Shown in pieces: positions 18,631-28,800 of a DNA stretch of 64,000 nucleotides (the stretch's first letter is position 1; each line of letters opens with the position of its first letter). The notes below the pieces were generated by a model. It was not told where the DNA came from, made no database searches, and was given only the letters and a program-made list of their open reading frames with translations. Origin of the DNA: Cohnella endophytica (GTDB taxonomy: Bacteria; Bacillota; Bacilli; Paenibacillales; Paenibacillaceae). The position numbers and the translations under genes are program-made. The stretch covers positions 434,001 through 498,000 of the forward strand of contig NZ_RBZM01000002.1 of NCBI RefSeq assembly GCF_003628305.1, read 5' to 3'.

Positions 18631-20176
18631 TGACCTCTGCCTCCGTCTTCTTGAATTGGACCGAATAGATCGCCGTTTGTTTCACGATTCCCGGAAGTCT
18701 CGCCGTTGACGGGGCTATCGCCGAGGTTCCGCCATCATCGGAATTAGAAACCAACAGACCGATCGTTTCCTTCGTCAAGCTCTGAAGCTGGGCTCCGGAA
18801 GCGAACGACATCGATCTTAAGCTGAACAAATAACGGGAGGCATCTTCGACGCGGCTCACCGAGACCGTCAACGTTATTTGGTCGGACTGGCTATAATGCA
18901 GCGTCTCGATGTCGCTGCCCTCGGGAAGCTTGTTGCTTAACTCCTCCATGATCGCGACGGCGTCTTTGCGGTGCTTTTGCACTTCCGAGATGACCTCGAT
19001 CGGATTGCTGCGTACGGAGGATTGAGCTTGCTGGTTCCTCGCGATCAGCTTGTTCTCTAGACTCGACAGCTGCTCATTGCCCGATTGAATGCTTTCCTTT
19101 TGGTCGGCCAATGTCGACTTGTTATCGAAATACGTATATCCCGCTGCGGCCATGCCGAGAATCCATACGAACACCGCACTCGCAAGGATCAGTGGCAAGA
19201 GCTTCGCCTCGCGGTCATGACCGGGCAGCAAATTAAGCTTCTCGGGCTCCGTCTGCGGAATCGCGAGTCCGATCGCCATGGCGCTGGCGGCGACTTCGGA
19301 AGCGGCGGAGTTCGAGAAGTATTCTCCAAAATCGACAAGTTGGATATCGATTTCCGATTGCGCTTGCTGGAGTTCGGCTAGCAACTGGAGGGATCCTTCT
19401 TCTATTCCCGTGATCAACGCTCTTTGAATTCGGCTATTGCCATCATAAATGCTGAATTGATAGAAGTTCAGCATCCGAGAAATTTCCGCCATGATTTCGG
19501 CGAGTTTACCGGCATTTAAGCCCTGTTCATCTTCGTCCGTCAGATCGTTCAGAGGGATAGCGCGCACGAATACGGGCATGCCTTCGTGGAACATGTGAAT
19601 TTCTAAGTTGGATGCTTCCCGATTAACGAGCATCGTCTCTCTCAAAGGTTCTTTCTGGACCGTCGTGATCGCTCTCGCTAGCGCCGTAGCCGTCAGCTCC
19701 ACGCCTTTTACCTTAAGTCCGGCGCCTTCCATCAGGTGAATGTAAGCTTGAACGATCTGCCGTGACGCCGCAAAGACAAGGATATGCGATCCCGTATCGT
19801 CTTTATCGATCGTGACGTAGTCGAATACCGGGTCCTCGAACGGCAAGTGAAGCGTCGTTTCTACTTCCAAACGTACGAGCTGGGAAATTTCTTTGGCGTT
19901 AACGCTCGGAATCGTTAATCTGCGAATGATGATCTTCGAGCTCGGGATCGAGATCGTAACGGAATTGCCTTTTAATTTCTGCGATTTTACCCATTTGGCG
20001 AGCAGTTCTTGAAGTTGTTCCTTATCGACGATCTGATCGTCATTGAACATTCCGGGGGGAAGCGGCAAGTAACCCGAACGTTCGACTTCCCATTTTTTGC
20101 GTTTCTTGAGCTTCACGAACCTTACGCCCGACTCGTCCAAGGCAATCCCGATGGACTGGGCGGCAGAATTAAACAT
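18614..20176 (-). CDS. pilM: PilM-PilN fusion protein of the type IV pilus
   Basis: 520 residues in one frame. Residues about 1-315 are an actin-like PilM domain (IGIALDESGVRFVKL; VTISIPSSKIIIRRL; PLNDLTDEDEQ). At about 335-355 there is one membrane helix (LLPLILASAVFVWILGMAAAGYTY), then coiled coil and a PilN-like periplasmic-type ferredoxin domain to the end. In Gram-negative bacteria PilM and PilN are separate and PilM grips the PilN N-terminus (INLLP); here that linker motif survives as LNLLPG just before the helix, so the interaction is built in. ATG 20176 is 7 bases past the pilD stop; a GTG at 20194 is less likely. Confidence 0.88.
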   Translation of the reverse strand: MFNSAAQSIGIALDESGVRFVKLKKRKKWEVERSGYLPLPPGMFNDDQIVDKEQLQELLAKWVKSQKLKGNSVTISIPSSKIIIRRLTIPSVNAKEISQLVRLEVETTLHLPFEDPVFDYVTIDKDDTGSHILVFAASRQIVQAYIHLMEGAGLKVKGVELTATALARAITTVQKEPLRETMLVNREASNLEIHMFHEGMPVFVRAIPLNDLTDEDEQGLNAGKLAEIMAEISRMLNFYQFSIYDGNSRIQRALITGIEEGSLQLLAELQQAQSEIDIQLVDFGEYFSNSAASEVAASAMAIGLAIPQTEPEKLNLLPGHDREAKLLPLILASAVFVWILGMAAAGYTYFDNKSTLADQKESIQSGNEQLSSLENKLIARNQQAQSSVRSNPIEVISEVQKHRKDAVAIMEELSNKLPEGSDIETLHYSQSDQITLTVSVSRVEDASRYLFSLRSMSFASGAQLQSLTKETIGLLVSNSDDGGTSAIAPSTARLPGIVKQTAIYSVQFKKTEAEVNGNHS

Positions 20177-20183
20177 TACGAAT

Positions 20184-20948
20184 TCACATCCCACTTACGA
20201 TAATGGATAAATATTTGTCTACGATATTCGATCCGTACCCATAAGCGATTATCGTCCCTCCCGCGAGGAAAGGACCGAAGGGCATCGGTTGTTTGCGTTG
20301 TATGAGTCGTAGGGCCAGCAGCGAACCTCCGACGATCGTCCCTACGAGACAAGCGATCATCAGCGCCAGCAGTACATGAGGGAAACCGACGACAAAACCG
20401 AAAAGGGCGAACAGCTTTACGTCCCCCATTCCCATGCCGCCTCTAGACAGCCATGCGACGAGAAAAAGAATAACCCCTCCGACTAGCGCGCCTAGCAAGT
20501 GATTCAGAAAGGAATGCCAATCTGCTAACAATTGCGCTGCTACGAGAAGCGGAGCGAAGAACAAGAGCAATCGATTCGGGATTCTCATGAATCTCAAATC
20601 GGAAATCGTAACAATGAGGCATAAGCTTACGAGAATAAATCCGATTAGCGCGTTCCAAGTTAATCCGAATCGAAGATAGACGCCCGCGAATAGTATTCCG
20701 GAAGCCAGTTCGCCTAGCGGATAGGCGGCTGAAATTCCGGTCTTGCAATATCTGCATTTCCGCCCGGCCAATAGATAGCTCGCAACCGGAAACAGGTCGA
20801 TCGCCTTCAGTCGCGTTCCGCAATTCGGACACTGCGAAGGCGGGTAAAGCAGGGATACGCCGGACGAAACCCGGATCGCTACTACGTTGTAGAAGGAACC
20901 AAGGGTTAGGCCGATTATGAAGATGTATAACATAATTAGAAAAGTCAT
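20184..20948 (-). CDS. pilD: Prepilin peptidase / N-methyltransferase
   Basis: A 254-residue polytopic membrane aspartyl protease that trims prepilin leaders after Gly and methylates the new N-terminus. A cytoplasmic zinc knuckle CPNC...CRYC (about 40-67) marks the methylase part. Catalytic aspartates are in ISDLRFMRIPN (about 121) and GMGMGDVKL (about 176). About eight helices. It has prepilin substrates in the same locus (21507, 32198, 32769). It follows the major pilin gene after a 70-base gap containing a hairpin. Confidence 0.93.
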   Translation of the reverse strand: MTFLIMLYIFIIGLTLGSFYNVVAIRVSSGVSLLYPPSQCPNCGTRLKAIDLFPVASYLLAGRKCRYCKTGISAAYPLGELASGILFAGVYLRFGLTWNALIGFILVSLCLIVTISDLRFMRIPNRLLLFFAPLLVAAQLLADWHSFLNHLLGALVGGVILFLVAWLSRGGMGMGDVKLFALFGFVVGFPHVLLALMIACLVGTIVGGSLLALRLIQRKQPMPFGPFLAGGTIIAYGYGSNIVDKYLSIIVSGM

Positions 20949-20976
20949 TTGATGGCGTCTCTTTCAAGTGATTATG

Positions 20977-21009
20977 GAGCAAGAACCAGCACCAGACTGG
21001 TTCTTGCTC
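20977..21009 (-). terminator. Stable hairpin between pilin and pilD genes
   Basis: A perfect 13-bp inverted repeat (GAGCAAGAACCAG / CTGGTTCTTGCTC, 7-base loop) lies 10 bases after the pilin stop. There is no T-run on the minus strand, so it is more likely an RNA-stability or attenuation element that raises pilin mRNA over downstream genes than a full terminator. Confidence 0.6.
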
Positions 21010-21018
21010 AAATTTAGA

Positions 21019-21507
21019 TTATGGAGAAGTAGGTGCTGTGGTAACTGGCTTTCCTTTTCCAGCAAGTACTTCTGAACCTTTATAATAAATCGTACCTGAA
21101 GCTGATGTGATCTCAACATAAAGTAAGTTACCAGTTCCGTTAAATTTAACAGTGCCTCCGGAAATAGTAGACTTATCACTCGGCAATGTAATGTTTTTAT
21201 CCAAATAACCCTTATCTTGTAAGTTAATCGTTTTATCCGTTCCTTCTCCGGTATTAGTAGCGATGTACACCTTTGCGTCCTTAAACACACCATTTTCCTC
21301 AGAGGTAATATAAATTCTCGCTGCATCATAGATTTGACGCGCAGTTGCAATGTCGGAATCATCTTTAGACGACTTGATAATATTCCCAATCAAAGGAATA
21401 GCAATCGCAGCGATAACGCCCAAAATAACGATAACCGCGAGCAACTCGATGAGGGTAAAGCCTTTCTCTTCCTTGCGCAATCTTCTTAATACAGCTGTTT
21501 TCAACAT
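21019..21507 (-). CDS. Major type IV prepilin (PilA-like)
   Basis: 162 residues. The leader is MLKTAVLRRLRKEEKG and processing would occur before FTLIELLAVIVILGVIAAIA, with Glu at +5 as in pilins that assemble. The rest is a small globular domain with a Gly/Thr/Ser-rich C-terminus (ending KPVTTAPTSP) and no cysteine pair. The frame is open 12 codons further up, but GGAGG 8 bases before ATG 21507 sets the start. It is the fourth gene after pilB-pilT-pilC, and by position and hairpin context the probable major pilin. Confidence 0.9.
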   Translation of the reverse strand: MLKTAVLRRLRKEEKGFTLIELLAVIVILGVIAAIAIPLIGNIIKSSKDDSDIATARQIYDAARIYITSEENGVFKDAKVYIATNTGEGTDKTINLQDKGYLDKNITLPSDKSTISGGTVKFNGTGNLLYVEITSASGTIYYKGSEVLAGKGKPVTTAPTSP

Positions 21508-21539
21508 CGTAAAAACCTCCACTTTTTTTATACTTTTTC

Positions 21540-22748
21540 TCAACCCATCTTGCTATATAAGGTGAACATCGGCAGCATGATCGCTGCTACAATGACTCCA
21601 ACGATACCTGCGAGGAACACGATCAACAGAGGCTCGATCAGGGACTTCAGACGATCGACGGTGTTGTCGACGTCCATCTCGTAGAAATCGGCGACCTTCG
21701 CCAACATCTGGTCGAGAGAGCCCGTTTCCTCCCCGATCGCGATCATCTGCGTGACGAGCGGCGGGAATACCCAAGCCTTCTTGAGCGGTTCGGACAGCGG
21801 ATTACCTTGCCTCAGCGAATCGGCCGAGCTGCGGATGAATCCGCCGATAATCTTGTTGCCAACGAGTTCTTCCACGATGCTCAGCGATTGCAGCACCGGC
21901 ACGGAGCTCGCGTATAAGGAAGACAACGTGCGCGTCATTTGCGCGATAGCGCCTTTCTGCTTCAGCTTGCCGAAGATCGGAATTTTGAGTTTGGCGTAAT
22001 CGATCCACAGCGAACCCTTCGGCGTACGCTTGATCGCTTGATAAGCGACGATCAGAGCGACGGCGCCTAGTAGCCATAAGTACCATTGGCTCTCCACGCT
22101 TCTGCTCATCGCGAGAACCATCTTCGTGATAAAAGGAAGATCCGCGTTCATCGACACGAACATTTGCTCGAATTGAGGCACGACGGCTTTAAGTAAATAA
22201 ATAACCGCTGTAATGGCCAGAATCCCGACGATCGTCGGATACGTCATCGCGGACTTGATTTTCTCGCGCGTCGCGTGCTGCTTCTCGAAGAAATGAGCTA
22301 GCCTGTCCAGCGTTCCTTCGAGATCGCCGGACTCCTCCCCCGCGCGAATCATGTTCGTGAACATCGGCGGGAATATTCGCTTATGCTCCTGTACCGACTG
22401 GGAGAAAGCGACTCCCCGAAGCAGCCCGGCATGAACGTCCTGCAAAGCTTTGCGCAACGGTTTACTCTCCGTCTGGCCGGACAGGATGTCCGTCGCCTCG
22501 ACGATCGTAACTCCCGCGCGGATCAATGTCGCGAATTGCCGACAATAAATGATGAAATGCTCGTTCTTGACCGGATTACCGATGTAGATCTCCGAGGAAA
22601 GAATCGAGGTTCGGTGCTCGTCCAACGACAATACGACGAGGCCCCTCTTGCGCAATTCCTCCATCGCCGACGACTTGGTTAAAGCCGTCAGCTTTCCTTT
22701 GAGCTGCTTGCCGTTACCGCTCTTCACATGATAATTAAACTCCGCCAT
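21540..22748 (-). CDS. pilC: Type IV pilus platform protein PilC
   Basis: 402-residue inner-membrane protein of the GspF/PilC family with two homologous T2SSF domains (about 65-190 and 268-390) and three membrane helices. Typical features: FCRQFATLIRAGV-type start (IYCRQFATLIRAGVTIVEA), ESGDLEGTLDRLAHFFE and the C-terminal copy ETGSLDQMLAKVADFYE. It anchors the PilB and PilT motors. Its ATG overlaps the pilT stop by one base (TAATG). Confidence 0.95.
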   Translation of the reverse strand: MAEFNYHVKSGNGKQLKGKLTALTKSSAMEELRKRGLVVLSLDEHRTSILSSEIYIGNPVKNEHFIIYCRQFATLIRAGVTIVEATDILSGQTESKPLRKALQDVHAGLLRGVAFSQSVQEHKRIFPPMFTNMIRAGEESGDLEGTLDRLAHFFEKQHATREKIKSAMTYPTIVGILAITAVIYLLKAVVPQFEQMFVSMNADLPFITKMVLAMSRSVESQWYLWLLGAVALIVAYQAIKRTPKGSLWIDYAKLKIPIFGKLKQKGAIAQMTRTLSSLYASSVPVLQSLSIVEELVGNKIIGGFIRSSADSLRQGNPLSEPLKKAWVFPPLVTQMIAIGEETGSLDQMLAKVADFYEMDVDNTVDRLKSLIEPLLIVFLAGIVGVIVAAIMLPMFTLYSKMG

Positions 22749-23797
22749 TAGCTACCTACTTCCGCCAAGAAGGCTTTAGCCGCCAGCGGCTCGATCGCGC
22801 CCTGCTGCAGCAATTCCTTAATCGACATGTCGAGCGTATGCATGCCGAGTTGCCTTCCCGTCTGCATGACGCTCTTGATCTGATGGACTTTCTCCGTGCG
22901 AATCAAGTTCGCTACCGCGGTTGAATTGATCAATATTTCCGTCGCGCATGCCCGGCCCTTGCCTTGCGTCCGTGGAAACAAACGCTGAGAGATAACCGCG
23001 ACGAGAACCGAAGCCAATTGCGAACGAATTTGCGCTTGCTGGTGCCCCGGAAAAGCGTCGATAATCCTGTCGATGGTCTGAGGCGCATCGGTCGTATGCA
23101 GCGTAGCGAACACGAGATGCCCCGTCTCCGCGGCGGTAACGGCAGCGGAGATCGTCTCGAGATCCCGCATCTCGCCGACGAGAATGACGTCCGGATCTTG
23201 CCTGAGCGCAGCTCGCAAACCATTCGAGAAGCTTCTCGTGTCGCTACCGACTTCTCGTTGATCGATTATCGAACTGCCATGCGCATGCAAATATTCGATC
23301 GGATCCTCAAGCGTCACGATATGCTTTTTCTCTACGCGATTAATGTGCTGAATCATCGCCGCAAGCGTCGAAGATTTGCCACTTCCCGTCGGTCCCGTCA
23401 CGAGTACGAGCCCTTGAGGTTTCAACGCGAGAGAGGCAAGGATTCCGGGAAGCTGCAGTTGGTCCAGCGTCGGTATCGAGGTCGGAATCGTCCGAACCGC
23501 GATGCTAACTTTGCCTCTCTGGCGGTAGGCGTTGATCCGGTAACGGGAGATTTCCTCCAGCTCGTAAGAGAAATCGATCTCCCCCGCTTGACGGAATTTT
23601 TCCTTCTGTTCGTCCGTGATCAACGCGAATGCCATCGCTTCCGCTTGTTCCCCCGATACGTTCTCCTCACCTACCGGTTGAAGCATACCGTTTATCCGTA
23701 CGATCGGCGGCGAGCCTACCGTAATATGTAAATCCGAAGCTTTCCGTTCATGCGCCGTCCGGAGCAACTCGAGAATGCTTTCCCCTGATTTCGCCAA
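22748..23797 (-). CDS. pilT: Type IV pilus retraction ATPase PilT
   Basis: 349-residue secretion ATPase of the retraction class. Walker A GPTGSGKSSTLAAMI (about 129-143), Asp box EDPIEYLHAHGSS, Walker B DVILVGEMRDLETI, His box and the HQIKSVMQTGR C-terminal helix of PilT are present; there is no MshEN domain, unlike PilB. The start is a TTG at 23797 with AAGGGGG about 7 bases upstream. Its presence means the pilus can retract, allowing twitching or DNA uptake. Confidence 0.95.
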   Translation of the reverse strand: MAKSGESILELLRTAHERKASDLHITVGSPPIVRINGMLQPVGEENVSGEQAEAMAFALITDEQKEKFRQAGEIDFSYELEEISRYRINAYRQRGKVSIAVRTIPTSIPTLDQLQLPGILASLALKPQGLVLVTGPTGSGKSSTLAAMIQHINRVEKKHIVTLEDPIEYLHAHGSSIIDQREVGSDTRSFSNGLRAALRQDPDVILVGEMRDLETISAAVTAAETGHLVFATLHTTDAPQTIDRIIDAFPGHQQAQIRSQLASVLVAVISQRLFPRTQGKGRACATEILINSTAVANLIRTEKVHQIKSVMQTGRQLGMHTLDMSIKELLQQGAIEPLAAKAFLAEVGS

Positions 23798-23813
23798 GTC
23801 CGTTCCCCCTTGC

Positions 23814-25478
23814 CTAATACGCGATCGTCTCGCGCAACACTTCCTGAACCGTCGTAATTCCTTGCGTAACTTTGGCCAGTCCGTCGTCCATGAGCTGAAT
23901 CATTCCTTGACCCCTGGCAGCTTCCCTCAATTGCTCGATCGTCCCGTTAGCGTTAATCAGCGTACGTAACGAGTCGTTGATAACGAGCACTTCGTGAATC
24001 GCGACGCGCCCCCGGTATCCCGTCTTGTTACAGCTTCCGCAACCGGAACCGCGATGCAAGGCTTCTACCTTCAGCCCCCTGCTCTCGAGCATGATCCGCT
24101 CTTGTTCCGTTGGTTTGTATACCGTCTTGCAATCCGGACAAATTCTCCTAACCAAGCGCTGGGCAACGATGCCTAGCAACGAGGAAGCGATCAGATACGG
24201 CTCGATTCCCATATCGCGAAGACGCGTTATCGAACTGACGGAATCGTTGGTATGCAGCGTCGTAAGCACCAAGTGACCGGTGAGGGAGGCTCGGATCGCG
24301 ATCTCCGCCGTCTCCGAATCCCGCACCTCGCCGACCATCACGATATTCGGATCTTGCCGCAAGATTGAACGCAGGCCCGACGCGAAGGAAAGTCCGATAG
24401 ACGGATTGACATGCACTTGGTTAATGCCGTCGAGTTGGTACTCGACCGGGTCCTCGACGGTGACGATATTGACATGATCCTGATTCAGATGTGACAAAGC
24501 GGAATATAACGTCGTCGTCTTGCCGCTTCCCGTCGGTCCGGTAATTAGCAATATGCCGTAAGGTTTTTCGATCATGGATCGGAACGACTCGTCATTGCGG
24601 GCACTAAAACCCAGACTTTCGATCGATTTGACGCCCGTGCTCAAATCTAGCAGCCTTAGAACGATTTTCTCTCCGTGAATCGTCGGCAACGAAGAAACCC
24701 GAACATCGACCGTCTTGAGATCGAATTGCAACGTCATCCTGCCATCCTGAGGCAGCCGCCTCTCGGCGATGTTCAGTCGGGCCATAATTTTCAGCCTTGC
24801 CGTAATGAAGCCTTGCATCCCTTTGGGGATTTGCCGTTCCGTCCTCAGCACTCCGTCTAGCCGGTAGCGGATAGCCACGCTGTTTTCTCCGGGATCGACG
24901 TGGATGTCGGACACTTTAAGCTGAACGGCTTGTTGAATCATCTGATTCACTAACCGAACGATCGGAGCATCCTCGTTCATGATCTCCGTCTCGCGAATCT
25001 CGTCTTGCGTCGGCATTTCCACCAGCATCTGGCTCATCGTATCCTGCAAGCCGTAGTGACGCGCGATTGCCCGCTGCAGTTCTTCTTTGCTCGATATCGC
25101 CGGTTCGATGCGGAAACCCGTCGTCATTCTCATTTCTTCGATCGCGAAATAATCGAGCGGGTCGGCCATCGCCACAAGAAGTTTGCTGCCCTCCTTCTTG
25201 ATCGGGATCGCCATGAAGCGCTTCGCCAAGCTCTCGGGAATGATCTGCGCGACCGAAGGATCGATCTGATATTTAAAGAGGCTGACATGAGGAATGCCGA
25301 GTTGGAATTCCAACACTTCGATCAGCTGCTGCTCGGTTATGTAACCTTGATTGATGAGTAAATCGCCGAGCTTCTGCTTCGTCTGACGTTGCTCCACGAG
25401 CGCTCGTTGCAAATCCTCGTCCGAGATAATGCCGCTGTCTACAAGCAAATCTCCCAATCTTTTTTTGACAATCGCCAT
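23814..25478 (-). CDS. pilB: Type IV pilus assembly ATPase PilB
   Basis: 554 residues. N-terminal MshEN/GspE-N domain (about 1-150, RLGDLLVDSGIISDEDLQRAL, a possible c-di-GMP-binding fold), then the motor domain: Walker A GPTGSGKTTTLYSAL, Asp box, Walker B IVMVGEVRDSETA, and the tetracysteine zinc motif CPDC...CGSC (about 455-490) followed by GYRGRVAIHEVL. Extension motor of the pilus and first gene of pilB-pilT-pilC-pilin-pilD-pilM/N-pilO. GGGGG lies 9 bases before ATG 25478. Confidence 0.95.
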   Translation of the reverse strand: MAIVKKRLGDLLVDSGIISDEDLQRALVEQRQTKQKLGDLLINQGYITEQQLIEVLEFQLGIPHVSLFKYQIDPSVAQIIPESLAKRFMAIPIKKEGSKLLVAMADPLDYFAIEEMRMTTGFRIEPAISSKEELQRAIARHYGLQDTMSQMLVEMPTQDEIRETEIMNEDAPIVRLVNQMIQQAVQLKVSDIHVDPGENSVAIRYRLDGVLRTERQIPKGMQGFITARLKIMARLNIAERRLPQDGRMTLQFDLKTVDVRVSSLPTIHGEKIVLRLLDLSTGVKSIESLGFSARNDESFRSMIEKPYGILLITGPTGSGKTTTLYSALSHLNQDHVNIVTVEDPVEYQLDGINQVHVNPSIGLSFASGLRSILRQDPNIVMVGEVRDSETAEIAIRASLTGHLVLTTLHTNDSVSSITRLRDMGIEPYLIASSLLGIVAQRLVRRICPDCKTVYKPTEQERIMLESRGLKVEALHRGSGCGSCNKTGYRGRVAIHEVLVINDSLRTLINANGTIEQLREAARGQGMIQLMDDGLAKVTQGITTVQEVLRETIAY

Positions 25479-25807
25479 ACTAATAACCCCCTATTGCCCG
25501 ACAAACTATCGATCATGAACGTCGCTGACAAGTCATGGTTCTATTTTCCTATAATATAATAATAGTTATAGCACGCAAGCCTTAATTTGTGCTACACTTT
25601 TTTTGGAGTATTTTGTTAATTGATGCTAGTTAAAAACCGGGTCACAGAACGATTCATCCTTGTAAATATGGGATTCGCGGTAATTCGACACGCTTCGAGA
25701 GAATACGTGAAATTTTGTTCAGAAATTGTTTAGTGACAACGTGTATCATTTATTAGTTAATTAATAGGTACATAGAACTAATAGTGTGAAAAAAGAGGAG
25801 GATGAAT
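25479..25807. promoter_or_regulatory. Divergent promoter region, pilus operon / Ig-like protein
   Basis: An AT-rich 329-base gap without a gene. On the minus strand TTGCGT (25573-25578), a 16-base spacer and TATTAT (25551-25556) could be the promoter of the pilus operon. On the plus strand the last 100 bases are AT-rich, but I could not settle on a promoter for the large surface-protein gene. No clear operator repeat was seen. Confidence 0.4.
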
Positions 25808-28800
25808 ATGAAAACAACTTTGCGTACCTACATAACCTTGGTTTTGGTCGTCACGATACTAACCTCTCTGATGGTGACCGTCCGTCCCGATCAAACGAAC
25901 GCTGCAGCTAGCGACCCGGCAATGGAAATCCGAGTCCTCGAGATTACGGAAAACGGAAGTTCGGATATTTACTCTTTGCTTAAAGATTACTCGAACCCGA
26001 AATACGTCATTACGACGATGAAAATGAAGAAGTTCGTCGCCTTGCGCGACGAAATGGACGGTACTTACGATGCCGTTTATATTGGCAAAGGCGTATATAA
26101 CTCTACGAAAGCGACGAACAATACGCACAATACTTCGAGCATCGAGAACGATATCACGAATCTTAAATTCAACCAGATTAAGCAGTTTTATATCGATCGG
26201 GGATTGCCGGTTATCGTATATAGCCAAACGACCTCCAACGGAAACAACAGTAACGGAGCCCTCTACCAGAACACGGCAGGCATCCTTCGTACTTCCTTGC
26301 TAGATTACGTGTCCAAGAACGGTTCTAACAATGCTAACGTCGATAATAAATACGTGCCGGTCAGCACGAAGGAAAACGTTAGTTTCATAGGCACGGACGA
26401 GCTATCGGACAAAACGAAATTTTTGACGAAAACGAAATTGAACACGAACGGCATGCTTAAGCCAAGACTGGTCCTCAAAAGCTCGCCGACCGACTACAAC
26501 GCGAACCAAAGCGCGATCTATAAAGCAGGCGACACTCTCTCCTACACCTTCGACGTCATTAACGCCCCGAATCTGGCCCAAGGCAATCTAGTCGCCAATC
26601 TTTACTTGGGAGTCGACAGCGTTCTGAAATTCGGTTCCGATCAACTCGTCGTCGCCGGCCAGAAGATTACCTCCGGAACGGGTAGCGTCGTTAGCTTCCG
26701 TCTGCCAAAGGGATATTCCGGGTTGCATTATTGGAAACTCGAGCTAGTGGATCAGACTACGGGTTTAAGAGATGTAGCCATCGGCGTTATCCGCTTCCGG
26801 GACGAGCAAACTCCGATCAAAGTGCTTCAAGTGCTTCCGAATAACGGAGACTCTAGCAGCTTGCTCAAAACTAACAATATGAAAACGGCCTATTTGAAAA
26901 CGTTGGATTACGATATCGCGATTACGGTAACGGATATCGGCACCTTCAACAACGGCGGTTACAAAAACCTTAACGGCAATTACGATATGCTGATCTTCGG
27001 ATTCACGGACAGCTACAACTCTAACGCTCCCATTAACCAAGAAGCCTCGACCGCGGTTAATAGCTTCATCAAAACGGGACAGAGCGTCATGTTTACGCAC
27101 GATACGATCTATCAAGGAAACGAGAACTGGATCACCTACTTCCAGAAAGCCACCGGACAGAGCGAGAACAAGACGAATATGGGACTCAACGCGCCGCATA
27201 CTTCGACGACGACGACAAAAGTCAACGAAGGTTTGCTCACCCGGTTCCCGTTTAACATCACGAGCACTACTCCTACGGTAAACACGACGCATGACCAGTA
27301 TTTCCGGTTGAATCTCGAGGACGAGAAGCTCGTCCCTTGGTACAACATAACGAGTTTGCCGGGCGACAGCGATCAACGCGACAGCGACGACAGCTGGAAC
27401 CACTACTATACGTACTCCTATGGAAACGTCACGTATTCGGGGACGGGCCATACCAATACGAACTTCCCCGATTGGGAACAACAGTTATTCGTTAATACGA
27501 TGTACCGGGCGTTCATCGGATCGAATCACGCGCCAACGCTTAACGTCGTTTCGCCGATCGATTATGACACGTCAACGAACAAGAACGTCGTTCTATCTAA
27601 CAACGATATTTTGATCAATTACTCGGCAACCGACTTCGATCTGATCGATCGAACGCTATTCACGTCCGTCAGTTACGTCACCAAAAGCACGGGAAGTTCG
27701 ACTTGGTCGAGTTCCGTAACGGCGATTCCTACGCAAGAAATTATGTCCGGACAATTCATAAACCAATCTATCGCTAATCCGCTTCAGAACGGCGGAGACA
27801 TTAAATTCACGATTGCCGCGCGCGACAAGAGCGGGGCAATGACCTCCCAGATCGTTAACGTCAAAGTCGTTAAAGCCGTCTCTAATCTGGACGTTGACCG
27901 CAGTTTGTCCGATAACGTCAAGAACGGTAAATTAGAGATAAACAAAGACGTTACTTTGACTTACACCATTACGCCTAAGAAAATCGCTTACGACCCTACC
28001 GTTACGGCCAGCTTGCTTACGGTAAACAATATCCGTATACAGGAAACGTTCCCTGCGAACCTGGAGATCATATCTTCCAATATTTCCTCGACGGTAACTA
28101 ATAAAACCCTAAACGGAAGCTTGACTTCCGGCTATACGCTTAACGGAACCCTCCCTTCGATTACTTATACAAGGTCGGGAGACTTCTATATCGCAAATCC
28201 GATTACGTTCCAGATCGTAGCCACGCCGAAAGCAAACGGAAACTATGCCCTGACGAACTCGAACTTGAACCTCAAAGACTTTGTCGTCGGCAGCAGCACG
28301 CCGATCGATCGAACGCTTCAATTCGCTTCGCTCGCATTCGAGGCGGTAACGAAGCATAAGGGCATGAAGATGGACGACATCACGATCGTGAAGGATGATA
28401 TATCGAAGCTCATCGTTACGCCCACACCGTTCGACGTAACAAACAAGAATTACGATTGGGTTTCCGATAATCCATCGGTCGTCAGCGTCGGTAACGACGG
28501 TACGATTAGAGGATTGCAAGCAGGCATAGCCCGTGTCACGGCTACGGTAACGGACGAGAGCTTGGGGACAGATGGCAGACTAATTTCCGCTACGGCAACT
28601 GTCAACGTTCTCGAACCGGGTATTAATATCCTAGGACTGAATACAGTAGACGTTGGTCGACAAATCGGGCTGGATGTCGTACCTGTACAGCTCTCGCAGG
28701 GGGAGAAAATTCTAACTTATGCTTGGTCGCTCGATTCCAATAAAGCTCAGTTGGCATCAAGCACTGGTGGGCCGCACAACACGTTAACGGGAGTTAGCGA

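Noticed and set aside
20177-20194. GTG start for the PilM-PilN fusion overlapping pilD
   Set aside because: It adds six residues not typical of PilM, and the ATG at 20176 fits the family N-terminus better; not fully excluded.
26765-27481. A 238-codon open frame opposite the Ig-like protein
   Set aside because: Antisense artefact of biased codon use; Arg/Val-rich translation without domains or start signals.
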